Shown here: piece after piece, positions 20,361 to 28,428 of the stretch | Numbering within the stretch: position 1 is the first letter of the stretch | How the letters are laid out: each line of letters starts with the position of its first letter | Assembly (NCBI GenBank): GCA_023443455.1 | Contig: JAEZUE010000011.1 | Coordinates: 1-55,929, forward strand | Direction of reading: 5' to 3' | Length of the DNA stretch: 55,929 nt | Origin: Verrucomicrobiota bacterium | GTDB taxonomy: Bacteria; Verrucomicrobiota; Verrucomicrobiia; Opitutales; Opitutaceae | Position numbers and translations under genes: made by a program | Notes under the pieces: generated by a model | What the model saw: only the letters and a program-made list of their open reading frames with translations | Databases searched by the model: none | Told to the model about the DNA's origin: nothing

Positions 20361-21569
20361 CTAGTTGTTGCCGCCGACGACGTTGGCCATGTTGAAAATC
20401 GGCAGGAACATGGCCATGACGATACCACCGACGAACACACCGAGGAAACAGATCAGCAGCGGCTCGATCAGCGAGGTGAGGGCGGCAACCGTGGCATCGA
20501 CCTCGGTATCGAAGAAATCGGCGACCTTGCTCATCATGCCGTCCACGTTGCCGGTGGATTCGCCCGCTTTGACCATATGTTTCATCATCGGCGGGAAGTA
20601 GGTATTGGTCGCGAGGATTTCGGAGATTTGCCCGCCCTGGCTGATGTGCTTCGCGATGTCCGTGCAGGCTTTCTCGATCTGTGTCTTGCCGCTGGCCGAG
20701 GAGACGATCTCGAGCGTGCGCAAAATCTGGACTCCGGAGCGCATGAGGGTGGCGTAGGTGCGGCAGAAGCGGGACAGCGCGATTTTGTGTGAGAGTGGGC
20801 CGAAGATCGGGGCGCGGTGGACCAGCTGATCCTTGAACTCCCGCCCTTTGGGGGTCGCGGTGAACTTCTTCCAAAACTTCCACAGGAAGTAGAGGATGAC
20901 GCCGATGTGGATGATGCTGATCTTGGTGAGGATGTCCGGCCAACCCCAGGCGGGTTTGAGGAAATTCGAGACGTCGATGAGCATCTGGGTGGGGGCGGGA
21001 AGCGCAGAGCCGAAGCCGGAGAACATCTCGGCAAAGACTGGAATGACGAAGACCAGCAGGACGTTCACCAGCACGACGGCCAAGCCGATGACCGCGATCG
21101 GGTAGGCCATGGCGGATTTGACCTTTTTGGAGAGCTTCACGGATGCTTCGAAATACTGGGCCACCTTTTGGAGGATTTCGGCCAGATTGCCGGAGGCCTC
21201 GCCCGCCTCGACCATGGAGATGAACAGCGAGTTGAAGCCCTTCGGGTACTTCTTCACCGCCGCCGAGAACGAGCTGCCCGCCGAGATCTCCAGACGCACA
21301 TCGCGCAGGATGACTCGAAAAACTGGATCCTCCATCTGCTCTTGAAGCGCTTCGAGCGAGGAGACTAGCGGCAGGCCGGCCGAGAGCAACGCCGCCAACT
21401 GGGCGGTGAAGATCGAGAGTGCTTCGAGCGGGATCTTGTAGTTTTTGGCTTTCTTCTCGTAGGCTTTCTGTTTCGCCAAGGTCTGCGAAGCCATGAAACT
21501 GAGCTTGGGCGCGGTCGCGGAACGCGACGAGGCAGCCGGGGTGGGAGAGGCCGAAGTCAGAAAAGCCAT
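20361..21569 (-). CDS. Type II secretion/type IV pilus inner-membrane protein (PilC/GspF family)
   Basis: Polytopic platform protein (402 aa) of type IV pilus or type II secretion machines. Two repeats of the T2SSF domain are visible: LPLEALSIFTAQLAALLSAG-type block near residues 47-65, GSSFSAAVKKYP..F, and MVEAGEASGNL; then in the second half FCRTYATLMRSGVQIL, MVKAGESTGNVDGM, and the C-terminal helix LIEPLLICFLGVFVGGIVM. Start at 21569, with an Ala/Ser/Thr-rich N-terminal tail of about 25 residues. No pilB, pilT or pilin gene is adjacent here. The following gene is the NtrC-like regulator, 66 bases away. Confidence 0.93.
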   Translation of the reverse strand: MAFLTSASPTPAASSRSATAPKLSFMASQTLAKQKAYEKKAKNYKIPLEALSIFTAQLAALLSAGLPLVSSLEALQEQMEDPVFRVILRDVRLEISAGSSFSAAVKKYPKGFNSLFISMVEAGEASGNLAEILQKVAQYFEASVKLSKKVKSAMAYPIAVIGLAVVLVNVLLVFVIPVFAEMFSGFGSALPAPTQMLIDVSNFLKPAWGWPDILTKISIIHIGVILYFLWKFWKKFTATPKGREFKDQLVHRAPIFGPLSHKIALSRFCRTYATLMRSGVQILRTLEIVSSASGKTQIEKACTDIAKHISQGGQISEILATNTYFPPMMKHMVKAGESTGNVDGMMSKVADFFDTEVDATVAALTSLIEPLLICFLGVFVGGIVMAMFLPIFNMANVVGGNN

Positions 21570-21760
21570 GGTTGGGGCGTGGGTTGGTTGAGCGCGAAAT
21601 AAGCCAGTGGCTCAAACGCGGTGCAATTCCCTATCGGTAAATTCCGTTTTAACAACCGGAGAAACCCCCGCGGGAATCGTTGCGTCCGAATGGCTCGAAA
21701 ACTTGGTGAAATTCATCCGCTCGCTGGCCTCCGAAACGGCCTTCCTGTACCTCGTGCCTC

Positions 21761-22426
21761 ATGCGCCGATTTCTCGCACTGCTCGTTCCGCTTATTCTCG
21801 CCGGTTGCGCTTTTGCCGTCGCCAGTGGCGATGCTCTGGTCGCGGTGTTGGCAGAAAAGGGAGAACCGGCGAGCCGTCTCGAACGCGATCAGCTTCTTGT
21901 GCTCACCTATCCCGATGTGGTCGTCCGCCTCGAGAATGGCATCGTTGTCTCCGTGAAGGGACCGTCGGCCGACTATGCGGTCAAATCCACCACGCCGAAG
22001 CCGGCCCCCCGAGTGCAAGCCCGGCCGGCCCAGGCCGCCGGTCCGGCTGCCGGTCCGGCTGCCGGATGGTGCACTGATCTCGGGACCGCGTTGGCCTCGG
22101 CACGCGGCACGGGTCGCAAGGTCTTCGTGCTGTTCACTGGTTCCGACTGGTGTGTCTGGTGCAAACGGCTCGACGCCGAGATCCTCTCGACTCCCGAGTT
22201 CCAGTCCTACGCCGCCGATTCGTTGGTGCTGGTGAAACTCGATTTCCCGCGTCGGAGGCCCCAGCAGGAGGCGGTGCGGCAGCGCAACAAGCGCCTCGCC
22301 GCCAAGTATCGAGTGCAGGGATATCCGACGGTCGTCGTGTTCGACGAGACGGGCGCGGAAGTCGCCCGACTGGGCTACCAGGACGGCGGGCCGGGGCCGT
22401 TCGTGCGGCGGTTGCGACAGCTCTGA
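21761..22426 (+). CDS. Thioredoxin-fold lipoprotein
   Basis: 221 aa. Signal peptide with lipobox LILAGC (Cys16), so it is probably a lipoprotein on the periplasmic side. After an Ala/Pro/Gly-rich linker (PAQAAGPAAGPAAG) comes a thioredoxin domain with active site SDWCVWCKRLD and the cis-Pro loop YRVQGYPTVVVFD. The domain resembles the thioredoxin-7/DUF255-like group found in envelope thiol-disulphide proteins. It starts the plus-strand block that continues with arsR, 72 bases downstream. Confidence 0.85.
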   Translation: MRRFLALLVPLILAGCAFAVASGDALVAVLAEKGEPASRLERDQLLVLTYPDVVVRLENGIVVSVKGPSADYAVKSTTPKPAPRVQARPAQAAGPAAGPAAGWCTDLGTALASARGTGRKVFVLFTGSDWCVWCKRLDAEILSTPEFQSYAADSLVLVKLDFPRRRPQQEAVRQRNKRLAAKYRVQGYPTVVVFDETGAEVARLGYQDGGPGPFVRRLRQL

Positions 22427-22464
22427 CCGGAGCGCCGGCAGCGCGCGAAACGCTTCGTGTTTGC

Positions 22465-22492
22465 CATTTCGCGGAAATGCGAAACAGTGGAC
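22465..22492 (+). promoter_or_regulatory. Candidate ArsR operator 1a
   Basis: Perfect palindrome CATTTC-GCG-GAAATG at 22465-22479, followed by GCGAAACAGTGGAC that ends six bases before the arsR start. A 28-base relative of the whole site recurs before the permease gene, at 22847-22874. Confidence 0.6.
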
Positions 22493-22498
22493 GGCGTC

Positions 22499-22831
22499 AT
22501 GCCCGCCGTAACCGCGAAACAACGCCAGCGCCGCGCCGCGATCTTCAAGGCCCTCGGGCATCCCGCGCGCCTGCGCATCGTCGAGGAGCTGCGCGCCGGC
22601 GAGCGCTGCGTCTGCGAATTGGTCGACGTGTCCGCCGGCGGCTGGTCTACCGTCTCGCGGCACCTCTCCGTGCTGAAGGCCGCGGGCGTCGTCGAGGACG
22701 AGAAACGTGGCCTCCAGGTCTTCTATCGATTGGCGCTTCCCTGCGTGGGCACCTTCCTCGATTGCCTGCTCACCGATCCCTCGGCGGTCGCTGCTGCGGG
22801 CGGTGCGGCGCGGACCTGCGGCTGCCGGTGA
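22499..22831 (+). CDS. arsR: ArsR/SmtB family transcriptional repressor 1
   Basis: Winged-helix metalloregulator (110 aa). The helix-turn-helix reads STVSRHLSVLKAAGVVEDEK. The metal-binding pair C37-V-C39 sits in the helix RCVCELVDV, as in classic ArsR (ELCVCDL), and a further Cys pair (C107, C109) lies at the C-terminus and could complete an arsenite site. Start MPAVTAKQRQ at 22499, right after a palindromic candidate operator, which suggests autoregulation. It controls at least itself and, by the matching downstream site, the permease gene. Confidence 0.92.
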   Translation: MPAVTAKQRQRRAAIFKALGHPARLRIVEELRAGERCVCELVDVSAGGWSTVSRHLSVLKAAGVVEDEKRGLQVFYRLALPCVGTFLDCLLTDPSAVAAAGGAARTCGCR

Positions 22832-22846
22832 GTTCCTCGTGCGTGT

Positions 22847-22874
22847 AATTTCGCCACTTCGCCAAACAGCGGAC
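22847..22874 (+). promoter_or_regulatory. Candidate ArsR operator 1b
   Basis: Shares ATTTCGC, GC, AAACAG and GGAC at the same spacing with the site at 22465-22492, and ends eight bases before the permease start. The palindromic half is less perfect. Confidence 0.45.
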
Positions 22875-22882
22875 CTATTTCG

Positions 22883-24181
22883 ATGAACAAGAAGCAGGAA
22901 CTCACCGCCCTCGCCTGGATGGCCGCGGTCTTCGCCGCCGTCTACTTCATGCCACTGGGTACGCCGCGTTTCGACGGCGCCGTGGCCGAGGCGCTGGCGC
23001 TGACCAAATGGTACGCGCAGGAGCACGTGATCCTGTGCCTGCTCCCGGCGTTTTGGATCGCGGGTGCCATTGGTGCCTTTGTCTCGCAGCAGTCGGTGAT
23101 GAAATACTTCGGACCGAACGCCCCGAAGGTCGCCAGCTACGGCGTGGCCTCGGTGTCGGGCACGATCCTGGCGGTGTGCTCGTGCACCGTGTTGCCGCTC
23201 TTCGCCGGCATCTACCGCATGGGCGCCGGACTTGGGCCGGCGACCGCGTTTCTCTATTCCGGCCCCGCGATCAACGCCTTGGCGATCATCCTCACCGCGA
23301 AGATCCTCGGCATGCAGATCGGCATCGCCCGAGCCGTGGGTGCGGTCGTGTTCTCCATCGTCATTGGTGCGCTGATGCACTGGCTTTTTCGGAACGAGGA
23401 GAAGGCCAAGGCGATCAAGATGGCGGAGTTGCCCGAGCCGCCGGCCGCGCGTCCGTTGTGGCAGACTTCGGTGTTCTTCGGCCTGATGGTCGCGATCCTC
23501 GTGTTCGCCAACTGGGGGCACACCGACGCCGCTACCGGATTATTTGCCGCCGTCTACGCCGTGAAATGGTGGCTGACCTCCGCATTCGCCGCGGCGTTTG
23601 GCCTCGTGCTCTGGCGCTGGTTCGCGCTCTCGACGGTACGCCTCGCCCTCACCGCGCTTGCGACCGCCGCCGCCGCACTGCTTCTGCCGGCGCACCCGAC
23701 GCTGGCGGTCCTCGTGGCCGTCGCCGGGCTTGCGTGGTGCACGGCCGGTCAGGATGGCGAGGCCGGCGAGTGGTTCATGCAGTCGTGGGACAATGCCAAA
23801 CAGATCTTCCCGCTGCTCATCGGCGGCGTGCTCGTGGCCGGCCTGCTGCTCGGTCGCCCCGGCCATGAAGGCCTCATCCCCAGCGAGTGGATCGCGCAAG
23901 CCGTGGGCGGAAACTCTTTCGGCGCGAACCTCTTCGCCTCCGTCGCCGGTGCGCTCATGTACTTCGCCACGCTCACCGAGGTGCCGATCCTCCAGGGCCT
24001 GATGGGCAGCGGCATGGGCGAGGGCCCCGCGCTCGCGCTGCTGCTCGCCGGCCCGGCCCTGAGTTTGCCGAGCATGATCGTGATCAACTCCGTCATGGGT
24101 CCGAAGAAGACCACCGCCTACGTCGCCCTGATCGTCGTGTTCTCGACCCTCGTAGGATGGGGTTACGGAGCCCTGGTCTGA
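22883..24181 (+). CDS. ArsP-type permease (UPF0718/PF03773 family)
   Basis: Integral membrane protein (432 aa) with about ten helices. The family core is visible: VCSCTVLPLFAGIYRMG and GPATAFLYSGPAINALAI, with the reversed-copy relative later (FATLTEVPILQGLM, GPALSLPSMIVI). Some members (ArsP) export trivalent organoarsenicals such as methylarsenite, and the CSC motif fits a thiol-dependent substrate. Linkage to arsM supports that role here, but other PF03773 members have unknown cargo. It is preceded by arsR and followed, 36 bases on, by a small thioredoxin gene. Confidence 0.85.
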   Translation: MNKKQELTALAWMAAVFAAVYFMPLGTPRFDGAVAEALALTKWYAQEHVILCLLPAFWIAGAIGAFVSQQSVMKYFGPNAPKVASYGVASVSGTILAVCSCTVLPLFAGIYRMGAGLGPATAFLYSGPAINALAIILTAKILGMQIGIARAVGAVVFSIVIGALMHWLFRNEEKAKAIKMAELPEPPAARPLWQTSVFFGLMVAILVFANWGHTDAATGLFAAVYAVKWWLTSAFAAAFGLVLWRWFALSTVRLALTALATAAAALLLPAHPTLAVLVAVAGLAWCTAGQDGEAGEWFMQSWDNAKQIFPLLIGGVLVAGLLLGRPGHEGLIPSEWIAQAVGGNSFGANLFASVAGALMYFATLTEVPILQGLMGSGMGEGPALALLLAGPALSLPSMIVINSVMGPKKTTAYVALIVVFSTLVGWGYGALV

Positions 24182-24217
24182 ACCTCCCTTCACCAACCGA
24201 CCTCAACCTCCATTCCC

Positions 24218-24451
24218 ATGAAGAAAATCCACGTTCTCGGTACTGGCTGCAAGAAGTGCACGACTCTCGCTGAAACCGCCGATGCGGCGGCCAAGGCGCT
24301 CGGGCTCGAATACACCCTCGAAAAGGTCACCAACCTCAACGACATCGCCTCCTTCGGCGTGATGTTCACCCCGGCTCTCGTCGTCGACGGCGTGGTCAAG
24401 GTGGCTGGCAAGGTGCCCGGCGTGGAAGACGTCAAGAAGCTGCTCGCCTGA
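24218..24451 (+). CDS. Small thioredoxin-like CxxC protein
   Basis: 77 aa, cytoplasmic. Active-site pair C11-KK-C14 in GTGCKKC, and the cis-Pro loop FTPALVVDG. The size and pattern match the MJ0307/redox-active-disulphide-protein-2 group of mini thioredoxins, which are often coded next to PF03773 permeases. It could deliver or receive electrons for the permease or the arsenic enzymes. Confidence 0.9.
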   Translation: MKKIHVLGTGCKKCTTLAETADAAAKALGLEYTLEKVTNLNDIASFGVMFTPALVVDGVVKVAGKVPGVEDVKKLLA

Positions 24452-24463
24452 GCTTTCCCCACC

Positions 24464-24853
24464 ATGAGCGACCAAACGCCCAAGTGCTCCTGCAGCTGCA
24501 ACGAGGACTCCGGCCCTGCCGCGCTCGTGTATCCGTGCTCCGGTGCGGCCGACGTCGGCGAGATCTCCGACCGCGCCGGCCGCCTGCTCCACGCCGAGGG
24601 CAAGGTCTGGATGTCGTGCCTCGCCGGCATCGGCGGACGCGTGAGCGGCCTGATGGCCAGCGCCGCCGCCGCCCCGGCGCTGATCGCCATCGATGGCTGT
24701 CCGCAGGATTGCGCGAAGAAGACCCTCGAACTGGCCGGCTTCACCGGTGTCCACCACGTGCGCGTGACCGATCTCGGCTTCAAGAAGGGCCAGTCGCCCG
24801 CGACTCCCGAAGCCGCTCGCAAGGTGGCGGATGCCGCGCTCGCGCTGCTCTGA
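24464..24853 (+). CDS. DGC-domain putative zinc-binding protein
   Basis: 129 aa, Cys-rich: C8, C10 and C12 at the N-terminus, then C25 in PCSGAADVG, C52 in SCLAGIGG, and the eponymous D77-G78-C79 with C83 (DGCPQDCAKK). This fits PF08859, whose biochemical function is unknown but which recurs beside thioredoxin and permease genes in arsenic-type loci. It starts 12 bases after the mini thioredoxin stop, so it is clearly part of the same transcript. Confidence 0.85.
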   Translation: MSDQTPKCSCSCNEDSGPAALVYPCSGAADVGEISDRAGRLLHAEGKVWMSCLAGIGGRVSGLMASAAAAPALIAIDGCPQDCAKKTLELAGFTGVHHVRVTDLGFKKGQSPATPEAARKVADAALALL

Positions 24854-24882
24854 CGTTCCCCACCCTCCGAACTCACCTGATC

Positions 24883-25281
24883 ATGAAACTCATCCCTCTT
24901 CGCTCTCTCCTTGTCGCTCTGGTTTCCCTCTTCGCGCTCACGGCCGCCCAGCTCGGTGCCGCCGATGCGCAACCGGCCCTGCCGCGGCTCGTCGATTTGG
25001 GCGCCGGGAAATGCATCCCGTGCAAACAGATGAAGCCGATCCTCGACGACCTCACCCGGAACTACGCCGACCAGTTCTCGGTCGTGTTCATCGACGTGTG
25101 GGAGAATCGCGACGAGGGGGCGAAGTATGGCATCCGGATGATCCCGACGCAGATCTTCTACGGCGCCGACGGCAAGGAGCTCGCGCGCCATGAAGGCTTC
25201 ATGGCGAAGAAGGACATCCTCGCGAAGTGGAAAGAGCTCGGCGTCGCAGTGAAGGAACCCGCAACGCCGGCGGCCAACTGA
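24883..25281 (+). CDS. Exported thioredoxin
   Basis: 132 aa. Signal peptide MKLIPLRSLLVALVSLF to about residue 26, then a thioredoxin fold with active site C44-IP-C47 in GKCIPCKQMKP and the cis-Pro segment YGIRMIPTQIFY. It is expected to act outside the cytoplasmic membrane, receiving electrons from the CcdA-like protein encoded next. Start at 24883, 29 bases after the DGC gene. Confidence 0.9.
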   Translation: MKLIPLRSLLVALVSLFALTAAQLGAADAQPALPRLVDLGAGKCIPCKQMKPILDDLTRNYADQFSVVFIDVWENRDEGAKYGIRMIPTQIFYGADGKELARHEGFMAKKDILAKWKELGVAVKEPATPAAN

Positions 25282-25288
25282 GCCAATC

Positions 25289-25367
25289 TGTAGGAGCCTG
25301 CTTGCAGGCGATCATCACGCCGCCGAGCGCCGGCCCCCAACATCGCCTGCAAGCAGGCTCTCCTACA
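25289..25367. repeat. Inverted REP pair, type E
   Basis: TGTAGGAGCCTGCTTGCAGG (25289 onward) and its near reverse complement ending TCTCCTACA at 25367 flank about 30 bases. Each half is itself a small hairpin (CCTGCTTGCAGG). The layout is that of paired REP elements; on the transcript it could also end or stabilise the thioredoxin message. Confidence 0.75.
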
Positions 25368-25390
25368 TTCGGACATTCGCAAACGATCCC

Positions 25391-26089
25391 ATGGATACGA
25401 TCTTCACCTGGTTGAGCGACGCCATGACGGGCGCGCCGTGGTTGGCGGTCGTCGCCGCCTTCGGCTGGGGCGTCGCGAGCCTCGTGCTCAGCCCCTGCCA
25501 TCTCGCGAGCATCCCGCTCATCGTCGGCTTCATCGCCGAGCGCAAGGACACCACAGCACGCCAGGCCTTCGGCTACGCGCTGCTCTTCGCCCTCGGTATC
25601 CTGCTTTCGATTGCGGCGGTGGGTGGGCTCACCGCCGCCGCCGGGCGGATGCTTGGCGACGTGGGCCCGTGGGCCAACTACGCCGTTGCCGTCGTGCTGT
25701 TGCTCGTCGGCCTGCACCTGCTCGAGATCATGCCGCTGCCGTGGGAACGCGGGCTGTCGTTGCCGCGCTTCCAGGGCAAGGCCGCCGCGTTGCTGCTCGG
25801 GCTGATCTTCGGGGTCGCGCTTGGGCCGTGCACCTTCGCCTACCTCGCGCCGGTGCTCGGCGTGATCTTCGGCGTGGCGCGTACGCAGCCCGGTTTCGCG
25901 GTGCTGCTGCTGCTCGCCTACGGCGTCGGCCACTGCGTGTTGATCGTCGCCGCCGGCGTTTCCGCGGAGAAGGTCCAGCAGGTGCTGGACTGGAACGGCA
26001 GCTCCGGCGGAGCGAAGTGGCTGCGCCGCATCTGTGGTCTGCTCGTGCTGGGCGGCGCCGCCTGGCTGGTGTGGACGGCGCGCGGCTGA
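25391..26089 (+). CDS. CcdA/DsbD-like membrane thiol-disulphide carrier
   Basis: 232 aa with six hydrophobic helices. The two redox cysteines lie in matching positions of the two halves: C36 in VLSPCHLASIP and C147 in ALGPCTFAYLAP. This is the CcdA pattern, which moves electrons from cytoplasmic thioredoxin to thioredoxin-like proteins on the outer face. Its neighbours are an exported thioredoxin before it and arsR after it, so it probably serves this local redox set rather than cytochrome c maturation, since no ccm/res gene is present. Confidence 0.9.
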   Translation: MDTIFTWLSDAMTGAPWLAVVAAFGWGVASLVLSPCHLASIPLIVGFIAERKDTTARQAFGYALLFALGILLSIAAVGGLTAAAGRMLGDVGPWANYAVAVVLLLVGLHLLEIMPLPWERGLSLPRFQGKAAALLLGLIFGVALGPCTFAYLAPVLGVIFGVARTQPGFAVLLLLAYGVGHCVLIVAAGVSAEKVQQVLDWNGSSGGAKWLRRICGLLVLGGAAWLVWTARG

Positions 26090-26130
26090 GGTGAAGTTGT
26101 CCGTCGCGCAATCGTAACAATATGCCGCTT

Positions 26131-26160
26131 GCGGAATATGCCGATGGCGGCATGTTCCGC
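26131..26160 (+). promoter_or_regulatory. Candidate operator of the second ArsR
   Basis: GCGGAATATGCCG and CGGCATGTTCCGC form a 13-base inverted repeat with one mismatch and a four-base spacer. It ends three bases before the chosen arsR start codon. Extra ATATGCCGC copies lie just upstream. Confidence 0.6.
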
Positions 26161-26163
26161 GGC

Positions 26164-26529
26164 ATGGACCTCGTCCGCATCTACGAATGCCTCTGCGACC
26201 GCACCCGGCTGCGGCTGCTGGCGCTGCTCGGCGGCGGCCCGCTGTGCGTATGCCACCTGCAGGAGATCCTGCGAGAACCGCAGGTGAAGGTTTCCAAGCA
26301 CCTCGCCTACCTGCGCGAGCGCGGGCTGGTCGAGTCGATCCGCGAGGGCAACTGGATCGTCTACTCGTTGCCGGCGACGCCGCCGCGCGAACTCGTCGCC
26401 AATCTCGCCTGCCTGCAGGACTGCACGGGCGAGGACCCGCAGTTCCGCCGCGATGCCGCCAAGCTTGCCAAGGTCCGCGCCCGCTTGGCCAAGAAGGAGG
26501 GCGCACCCTCTGCGGTGCGTTGCACCTGA
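26164..26529 (+). CDS. arsR: ArsR/SmtB family transcriptional repressor 2
   Basis: 121 aa winged-helix repressor. Helix-turn-helix VKVSKHLAYLRERGLVESI; metal pair C28-V-C30 in GPLCVCHLQEIL; additional C9 and C11 near the N-terminus. It is clearly different from the first ArsR (shorter arms, other Cys positions), so it may sense another arsenic form. I start it at 26164 because an alternative ATG at 26122 would translate the palindromic operator. It is followed by arsC 57 bases on. Confidence 0.9.
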   Translation: MDLVRIYECLCDRTRLRLLALLGGGPLCVCHLQEILREPQVKVSKHLAYLRERGLVESIREGNWIVYSLPATPPRELVANLACLQDCTGEDPQFRRDAAKLAKVRARLAKKEGAPSAVRCT

Positions 26530-26586
26530 TCCGCGCCCGAGCGGCCGGCCCCCCGCCAACGTCAACCACCACTCCCGATTCAGCCC

Positions 26587-27036
26587 ATGAGCAACGCCAC
26601 CAAACCCACCGTCCTCGTCCTCTGCACGGGCAACTCGTGCCGTTCGCACCTCGCCGAAGGCATCCTGCGCGCCGTCGCGGGCGACTTCCTCGACGTCCAG
26701 AGCGCCGGCTCCAAGCCCTCCGGCTACGTGCATCCGCTCGCGATCGCGGCGATGCAGGAGATCGGCATCGACATCTCCGCGCACCGCTCGAAATCCATGA
26801 CCGAGTTCATGAACCAGAAAGTGGAGACGGTGATCACCGTCTGCGGCAACGCCGACCAGGCGTGCCCGATCTTTCCGGGGCAGGTGAACCGCCACCACTG
26901 GCCCTTCGAGGACCCCGCCCACGCCGCCGGCACCGAGGAGGAACGCCTCGCCGTCTTCCGCCGGGTGCGCAACGAGATCCGCCGCACCTTCACCGCCTAC
27001 GCCGACGGCCGCCGCGATCAGTTGAAGGCGAAATGA
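26587..27036 (+). CDS. arsC: Thioredoxin-coupled arsenate reductase
   Basis: 149 aa, low-molecular-weight phosphatase-like arsenate reductase. The P-loop is C13-TGNSC-R19, and the two further redox cysteines are C86 and C93 in TVCGNADQACP, the set that needs thioredoxin for turnover. It reduces arsenate to arsenite in the cytoplasm for export by Acr3 or methylation by ArsM. The dependence on thioredoxin fits the thiol-redox genes upstream. Confidence 0.96.
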   Translation: MSNATKPTVLVLCTGNSCRSHLAEGILRAVAGDFLDVQSAGSKPSGYVHPLAIAAMQEIGIDISAHRSKSMTEFMNQKVETVITVCGNADQACPIFPGQVNRHHWPFEDPAHAAGTEEERLAVFRRVRNEIRRTFTAYADGRRDQLKAK

Positions 27037-27118
27037 CAAGCAAGATGGGACACAGAAAACGCTGAGGACGGAGGAGGGCTCGGAGAACGGACAGGTTTAC
27101 GGCGTGCGAGCCTCTGAC

Positions 27119-27185
27119 GGTGGGGCGGGCTTCATGCCCGCCAGTTGGGCTGGATCTGCGGTGGCGGGCTGAAGCCCGCCCCACC
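27119..27185. repeat. Inverted REP pair, type F
   Basis: GGTGGGGCGGGCTTCATGCC (from 27119) and GGCGGGCTGAAGCCCGCCCC (from 27163, ending ACC at 27185) form an inverted pair, each with its own hairpin. It lies in the 283-base gap between arsC and acr3, which otherwise holds no gene. Confidence 0.75.
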
Positions 27186-27319
27186 ATCCGATCCGCCGCT
27201 CTCTCCTCTTCTCTGCACTCTCCTCCGCCTCTGTGACCTCTGTGACCAGTCCGGCTCCGTAGCCCCCTCTTCGTCCCCTTCCTTACCTTCTGTCGCACTC
27301 CCGAATCCGGTTTCCAGCC

Positions 27320-28381
27320 ATGTCCGAACACGTCGCAAAAAAAATGTCCTTCCTCGACCGTTACCTGACGGTCTGGATCTTCGCCGCCATGGGGCTGGGA
27401 GTCGCGCTCGGCCATTTCGTCCTCACCGATCCGGCCGCGTTCTTCGCTCCGATGACCGTGGGCACGACCAACATCCCCATCGCCATCGGGCTCATCCTCA
27501 TGATGTATCCGCCGCTGGCCAAGGTGAAGTACTCGCAGCTCCCGAAGGTCTTCGCCGACGGCCGCGTGCTCACGCTCTCGCTCGTGCAGAACTGGGTGAT
27601 CGGACCGATCCTCATGTTCGGTCTCGCGGTGCTGCTGCTGCGCGACCACCCCGACTACATGGTCGGCCTCATCCTCGTGGGCATCGCGCGCTGCATCGCG
27701 ATGGTGCTGGTGTGGAACGAGCTTGCGAAAGGAAGCCGTGAATACGCCGCCGGCCTCGTGGCGCTCAACTCCATCGCCCAGATCCTCACCTACAGCTTCT
27801 ACGCCTGGGTGTTCGTGACGGTGCTGCCGCCCTACTTCGGGCTGGAGGGTGTGATCGTGCCCGTGGCGATGGCCGACATCTTCTGGAGCGTGATGATCTA
27901 CCTCGGCATCCCGTTCGCCGCCGGCGTGCTCAGCCGCGTGGTGCTCGTGCCGCTGAAGGGCGAGGCGTGGTACGAGAAGACGTTCATCCCGCGCATCTCG
28001 CCGATCACCCTCACGGCGCTGCTCTTCACCATCGTCGTGATGTTCACCTTCCAGGGCGAGGCGATCGTCCGCCTGCCGCTCGACGTGCTGCGCATCGCGC
28101 TCCCGCTGTGCATCTATTTCGCGGTGATGTTCCTCGTGAGCTTCGTCATGGCGAAGAAGCTCGGCGCCGACTACCCGCGCTCGGCCTCGCTGGCGTTCAC
28201 TTCGGCGGGCAACAACTTCGAGCTCGCGATCGCCGTGGCCATCGCGGTCTTCGGGATCAACTCGGGCGTCGCCTTCGCGGCGGTGGTGGGCCCGTTGATC
28301 GAGGTGCCGGCGTTGATCGGCCTCGTGCACGTCGCCTTCTGGTTCAAGCGGCGGTATGGTGCGGCGGAAAACGCCGCCTGA
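27320..28381 (+). CDS. acr3: Arsenite efflux transporter, ACR3 family
   Basis: 353 aa, about ten membrane helices. The conserved Cys lies in GIARCIAMVLVWN, and the C-terminal family blocks are FTSAGNNFELAIAVAIAVFG and GPLIEVPALIGLVHV. It exports arsenite using the membrane potential. It sits directly after arsC and 47 bases before arsM. Confidence 0.96.
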   Translation: MSEHVAKKMSFLDRYLTVWIFAAMGLGVALGHFVLTDPAAFFAPMTVGTTNIPIAIGLILMMYPPLAKVKYSQLPKVFADGRVLTLSLVQNWVIGPILMFGLAVLLLRDHPDYMVGLILVGIARCIAMVLVWNELAKGSREYAAGLVALNSIAQILTYSFYAWVFVTVLPPYFGLEGVIVPVAMADIFWSVMIYLGIPFAAGVLSRVVLVPLKGEAWYEKTFIPRISPITLTALLFTIVVMFTFQGEAIVRLPLDVLRIALPLCIYFAVMFLVSFVMAKKLGADYPRSASLAFTSAGNNFELAIAVAIAVFGINSGVAFAAVVGPLIEVPALIGLVHVAFWFKRRYGAAENAA

Positions 28382-28428
28382 GCCTTCGCTCGCGCACCAA
28401 CCCCTGCCATCCTCGACCACTCTTCCCC

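Noticed and set aside
26122..26163. Earlier ATG for the second ArsR
   Set aside because: It would translate the palindromic operator; the family fold starts after 26164.
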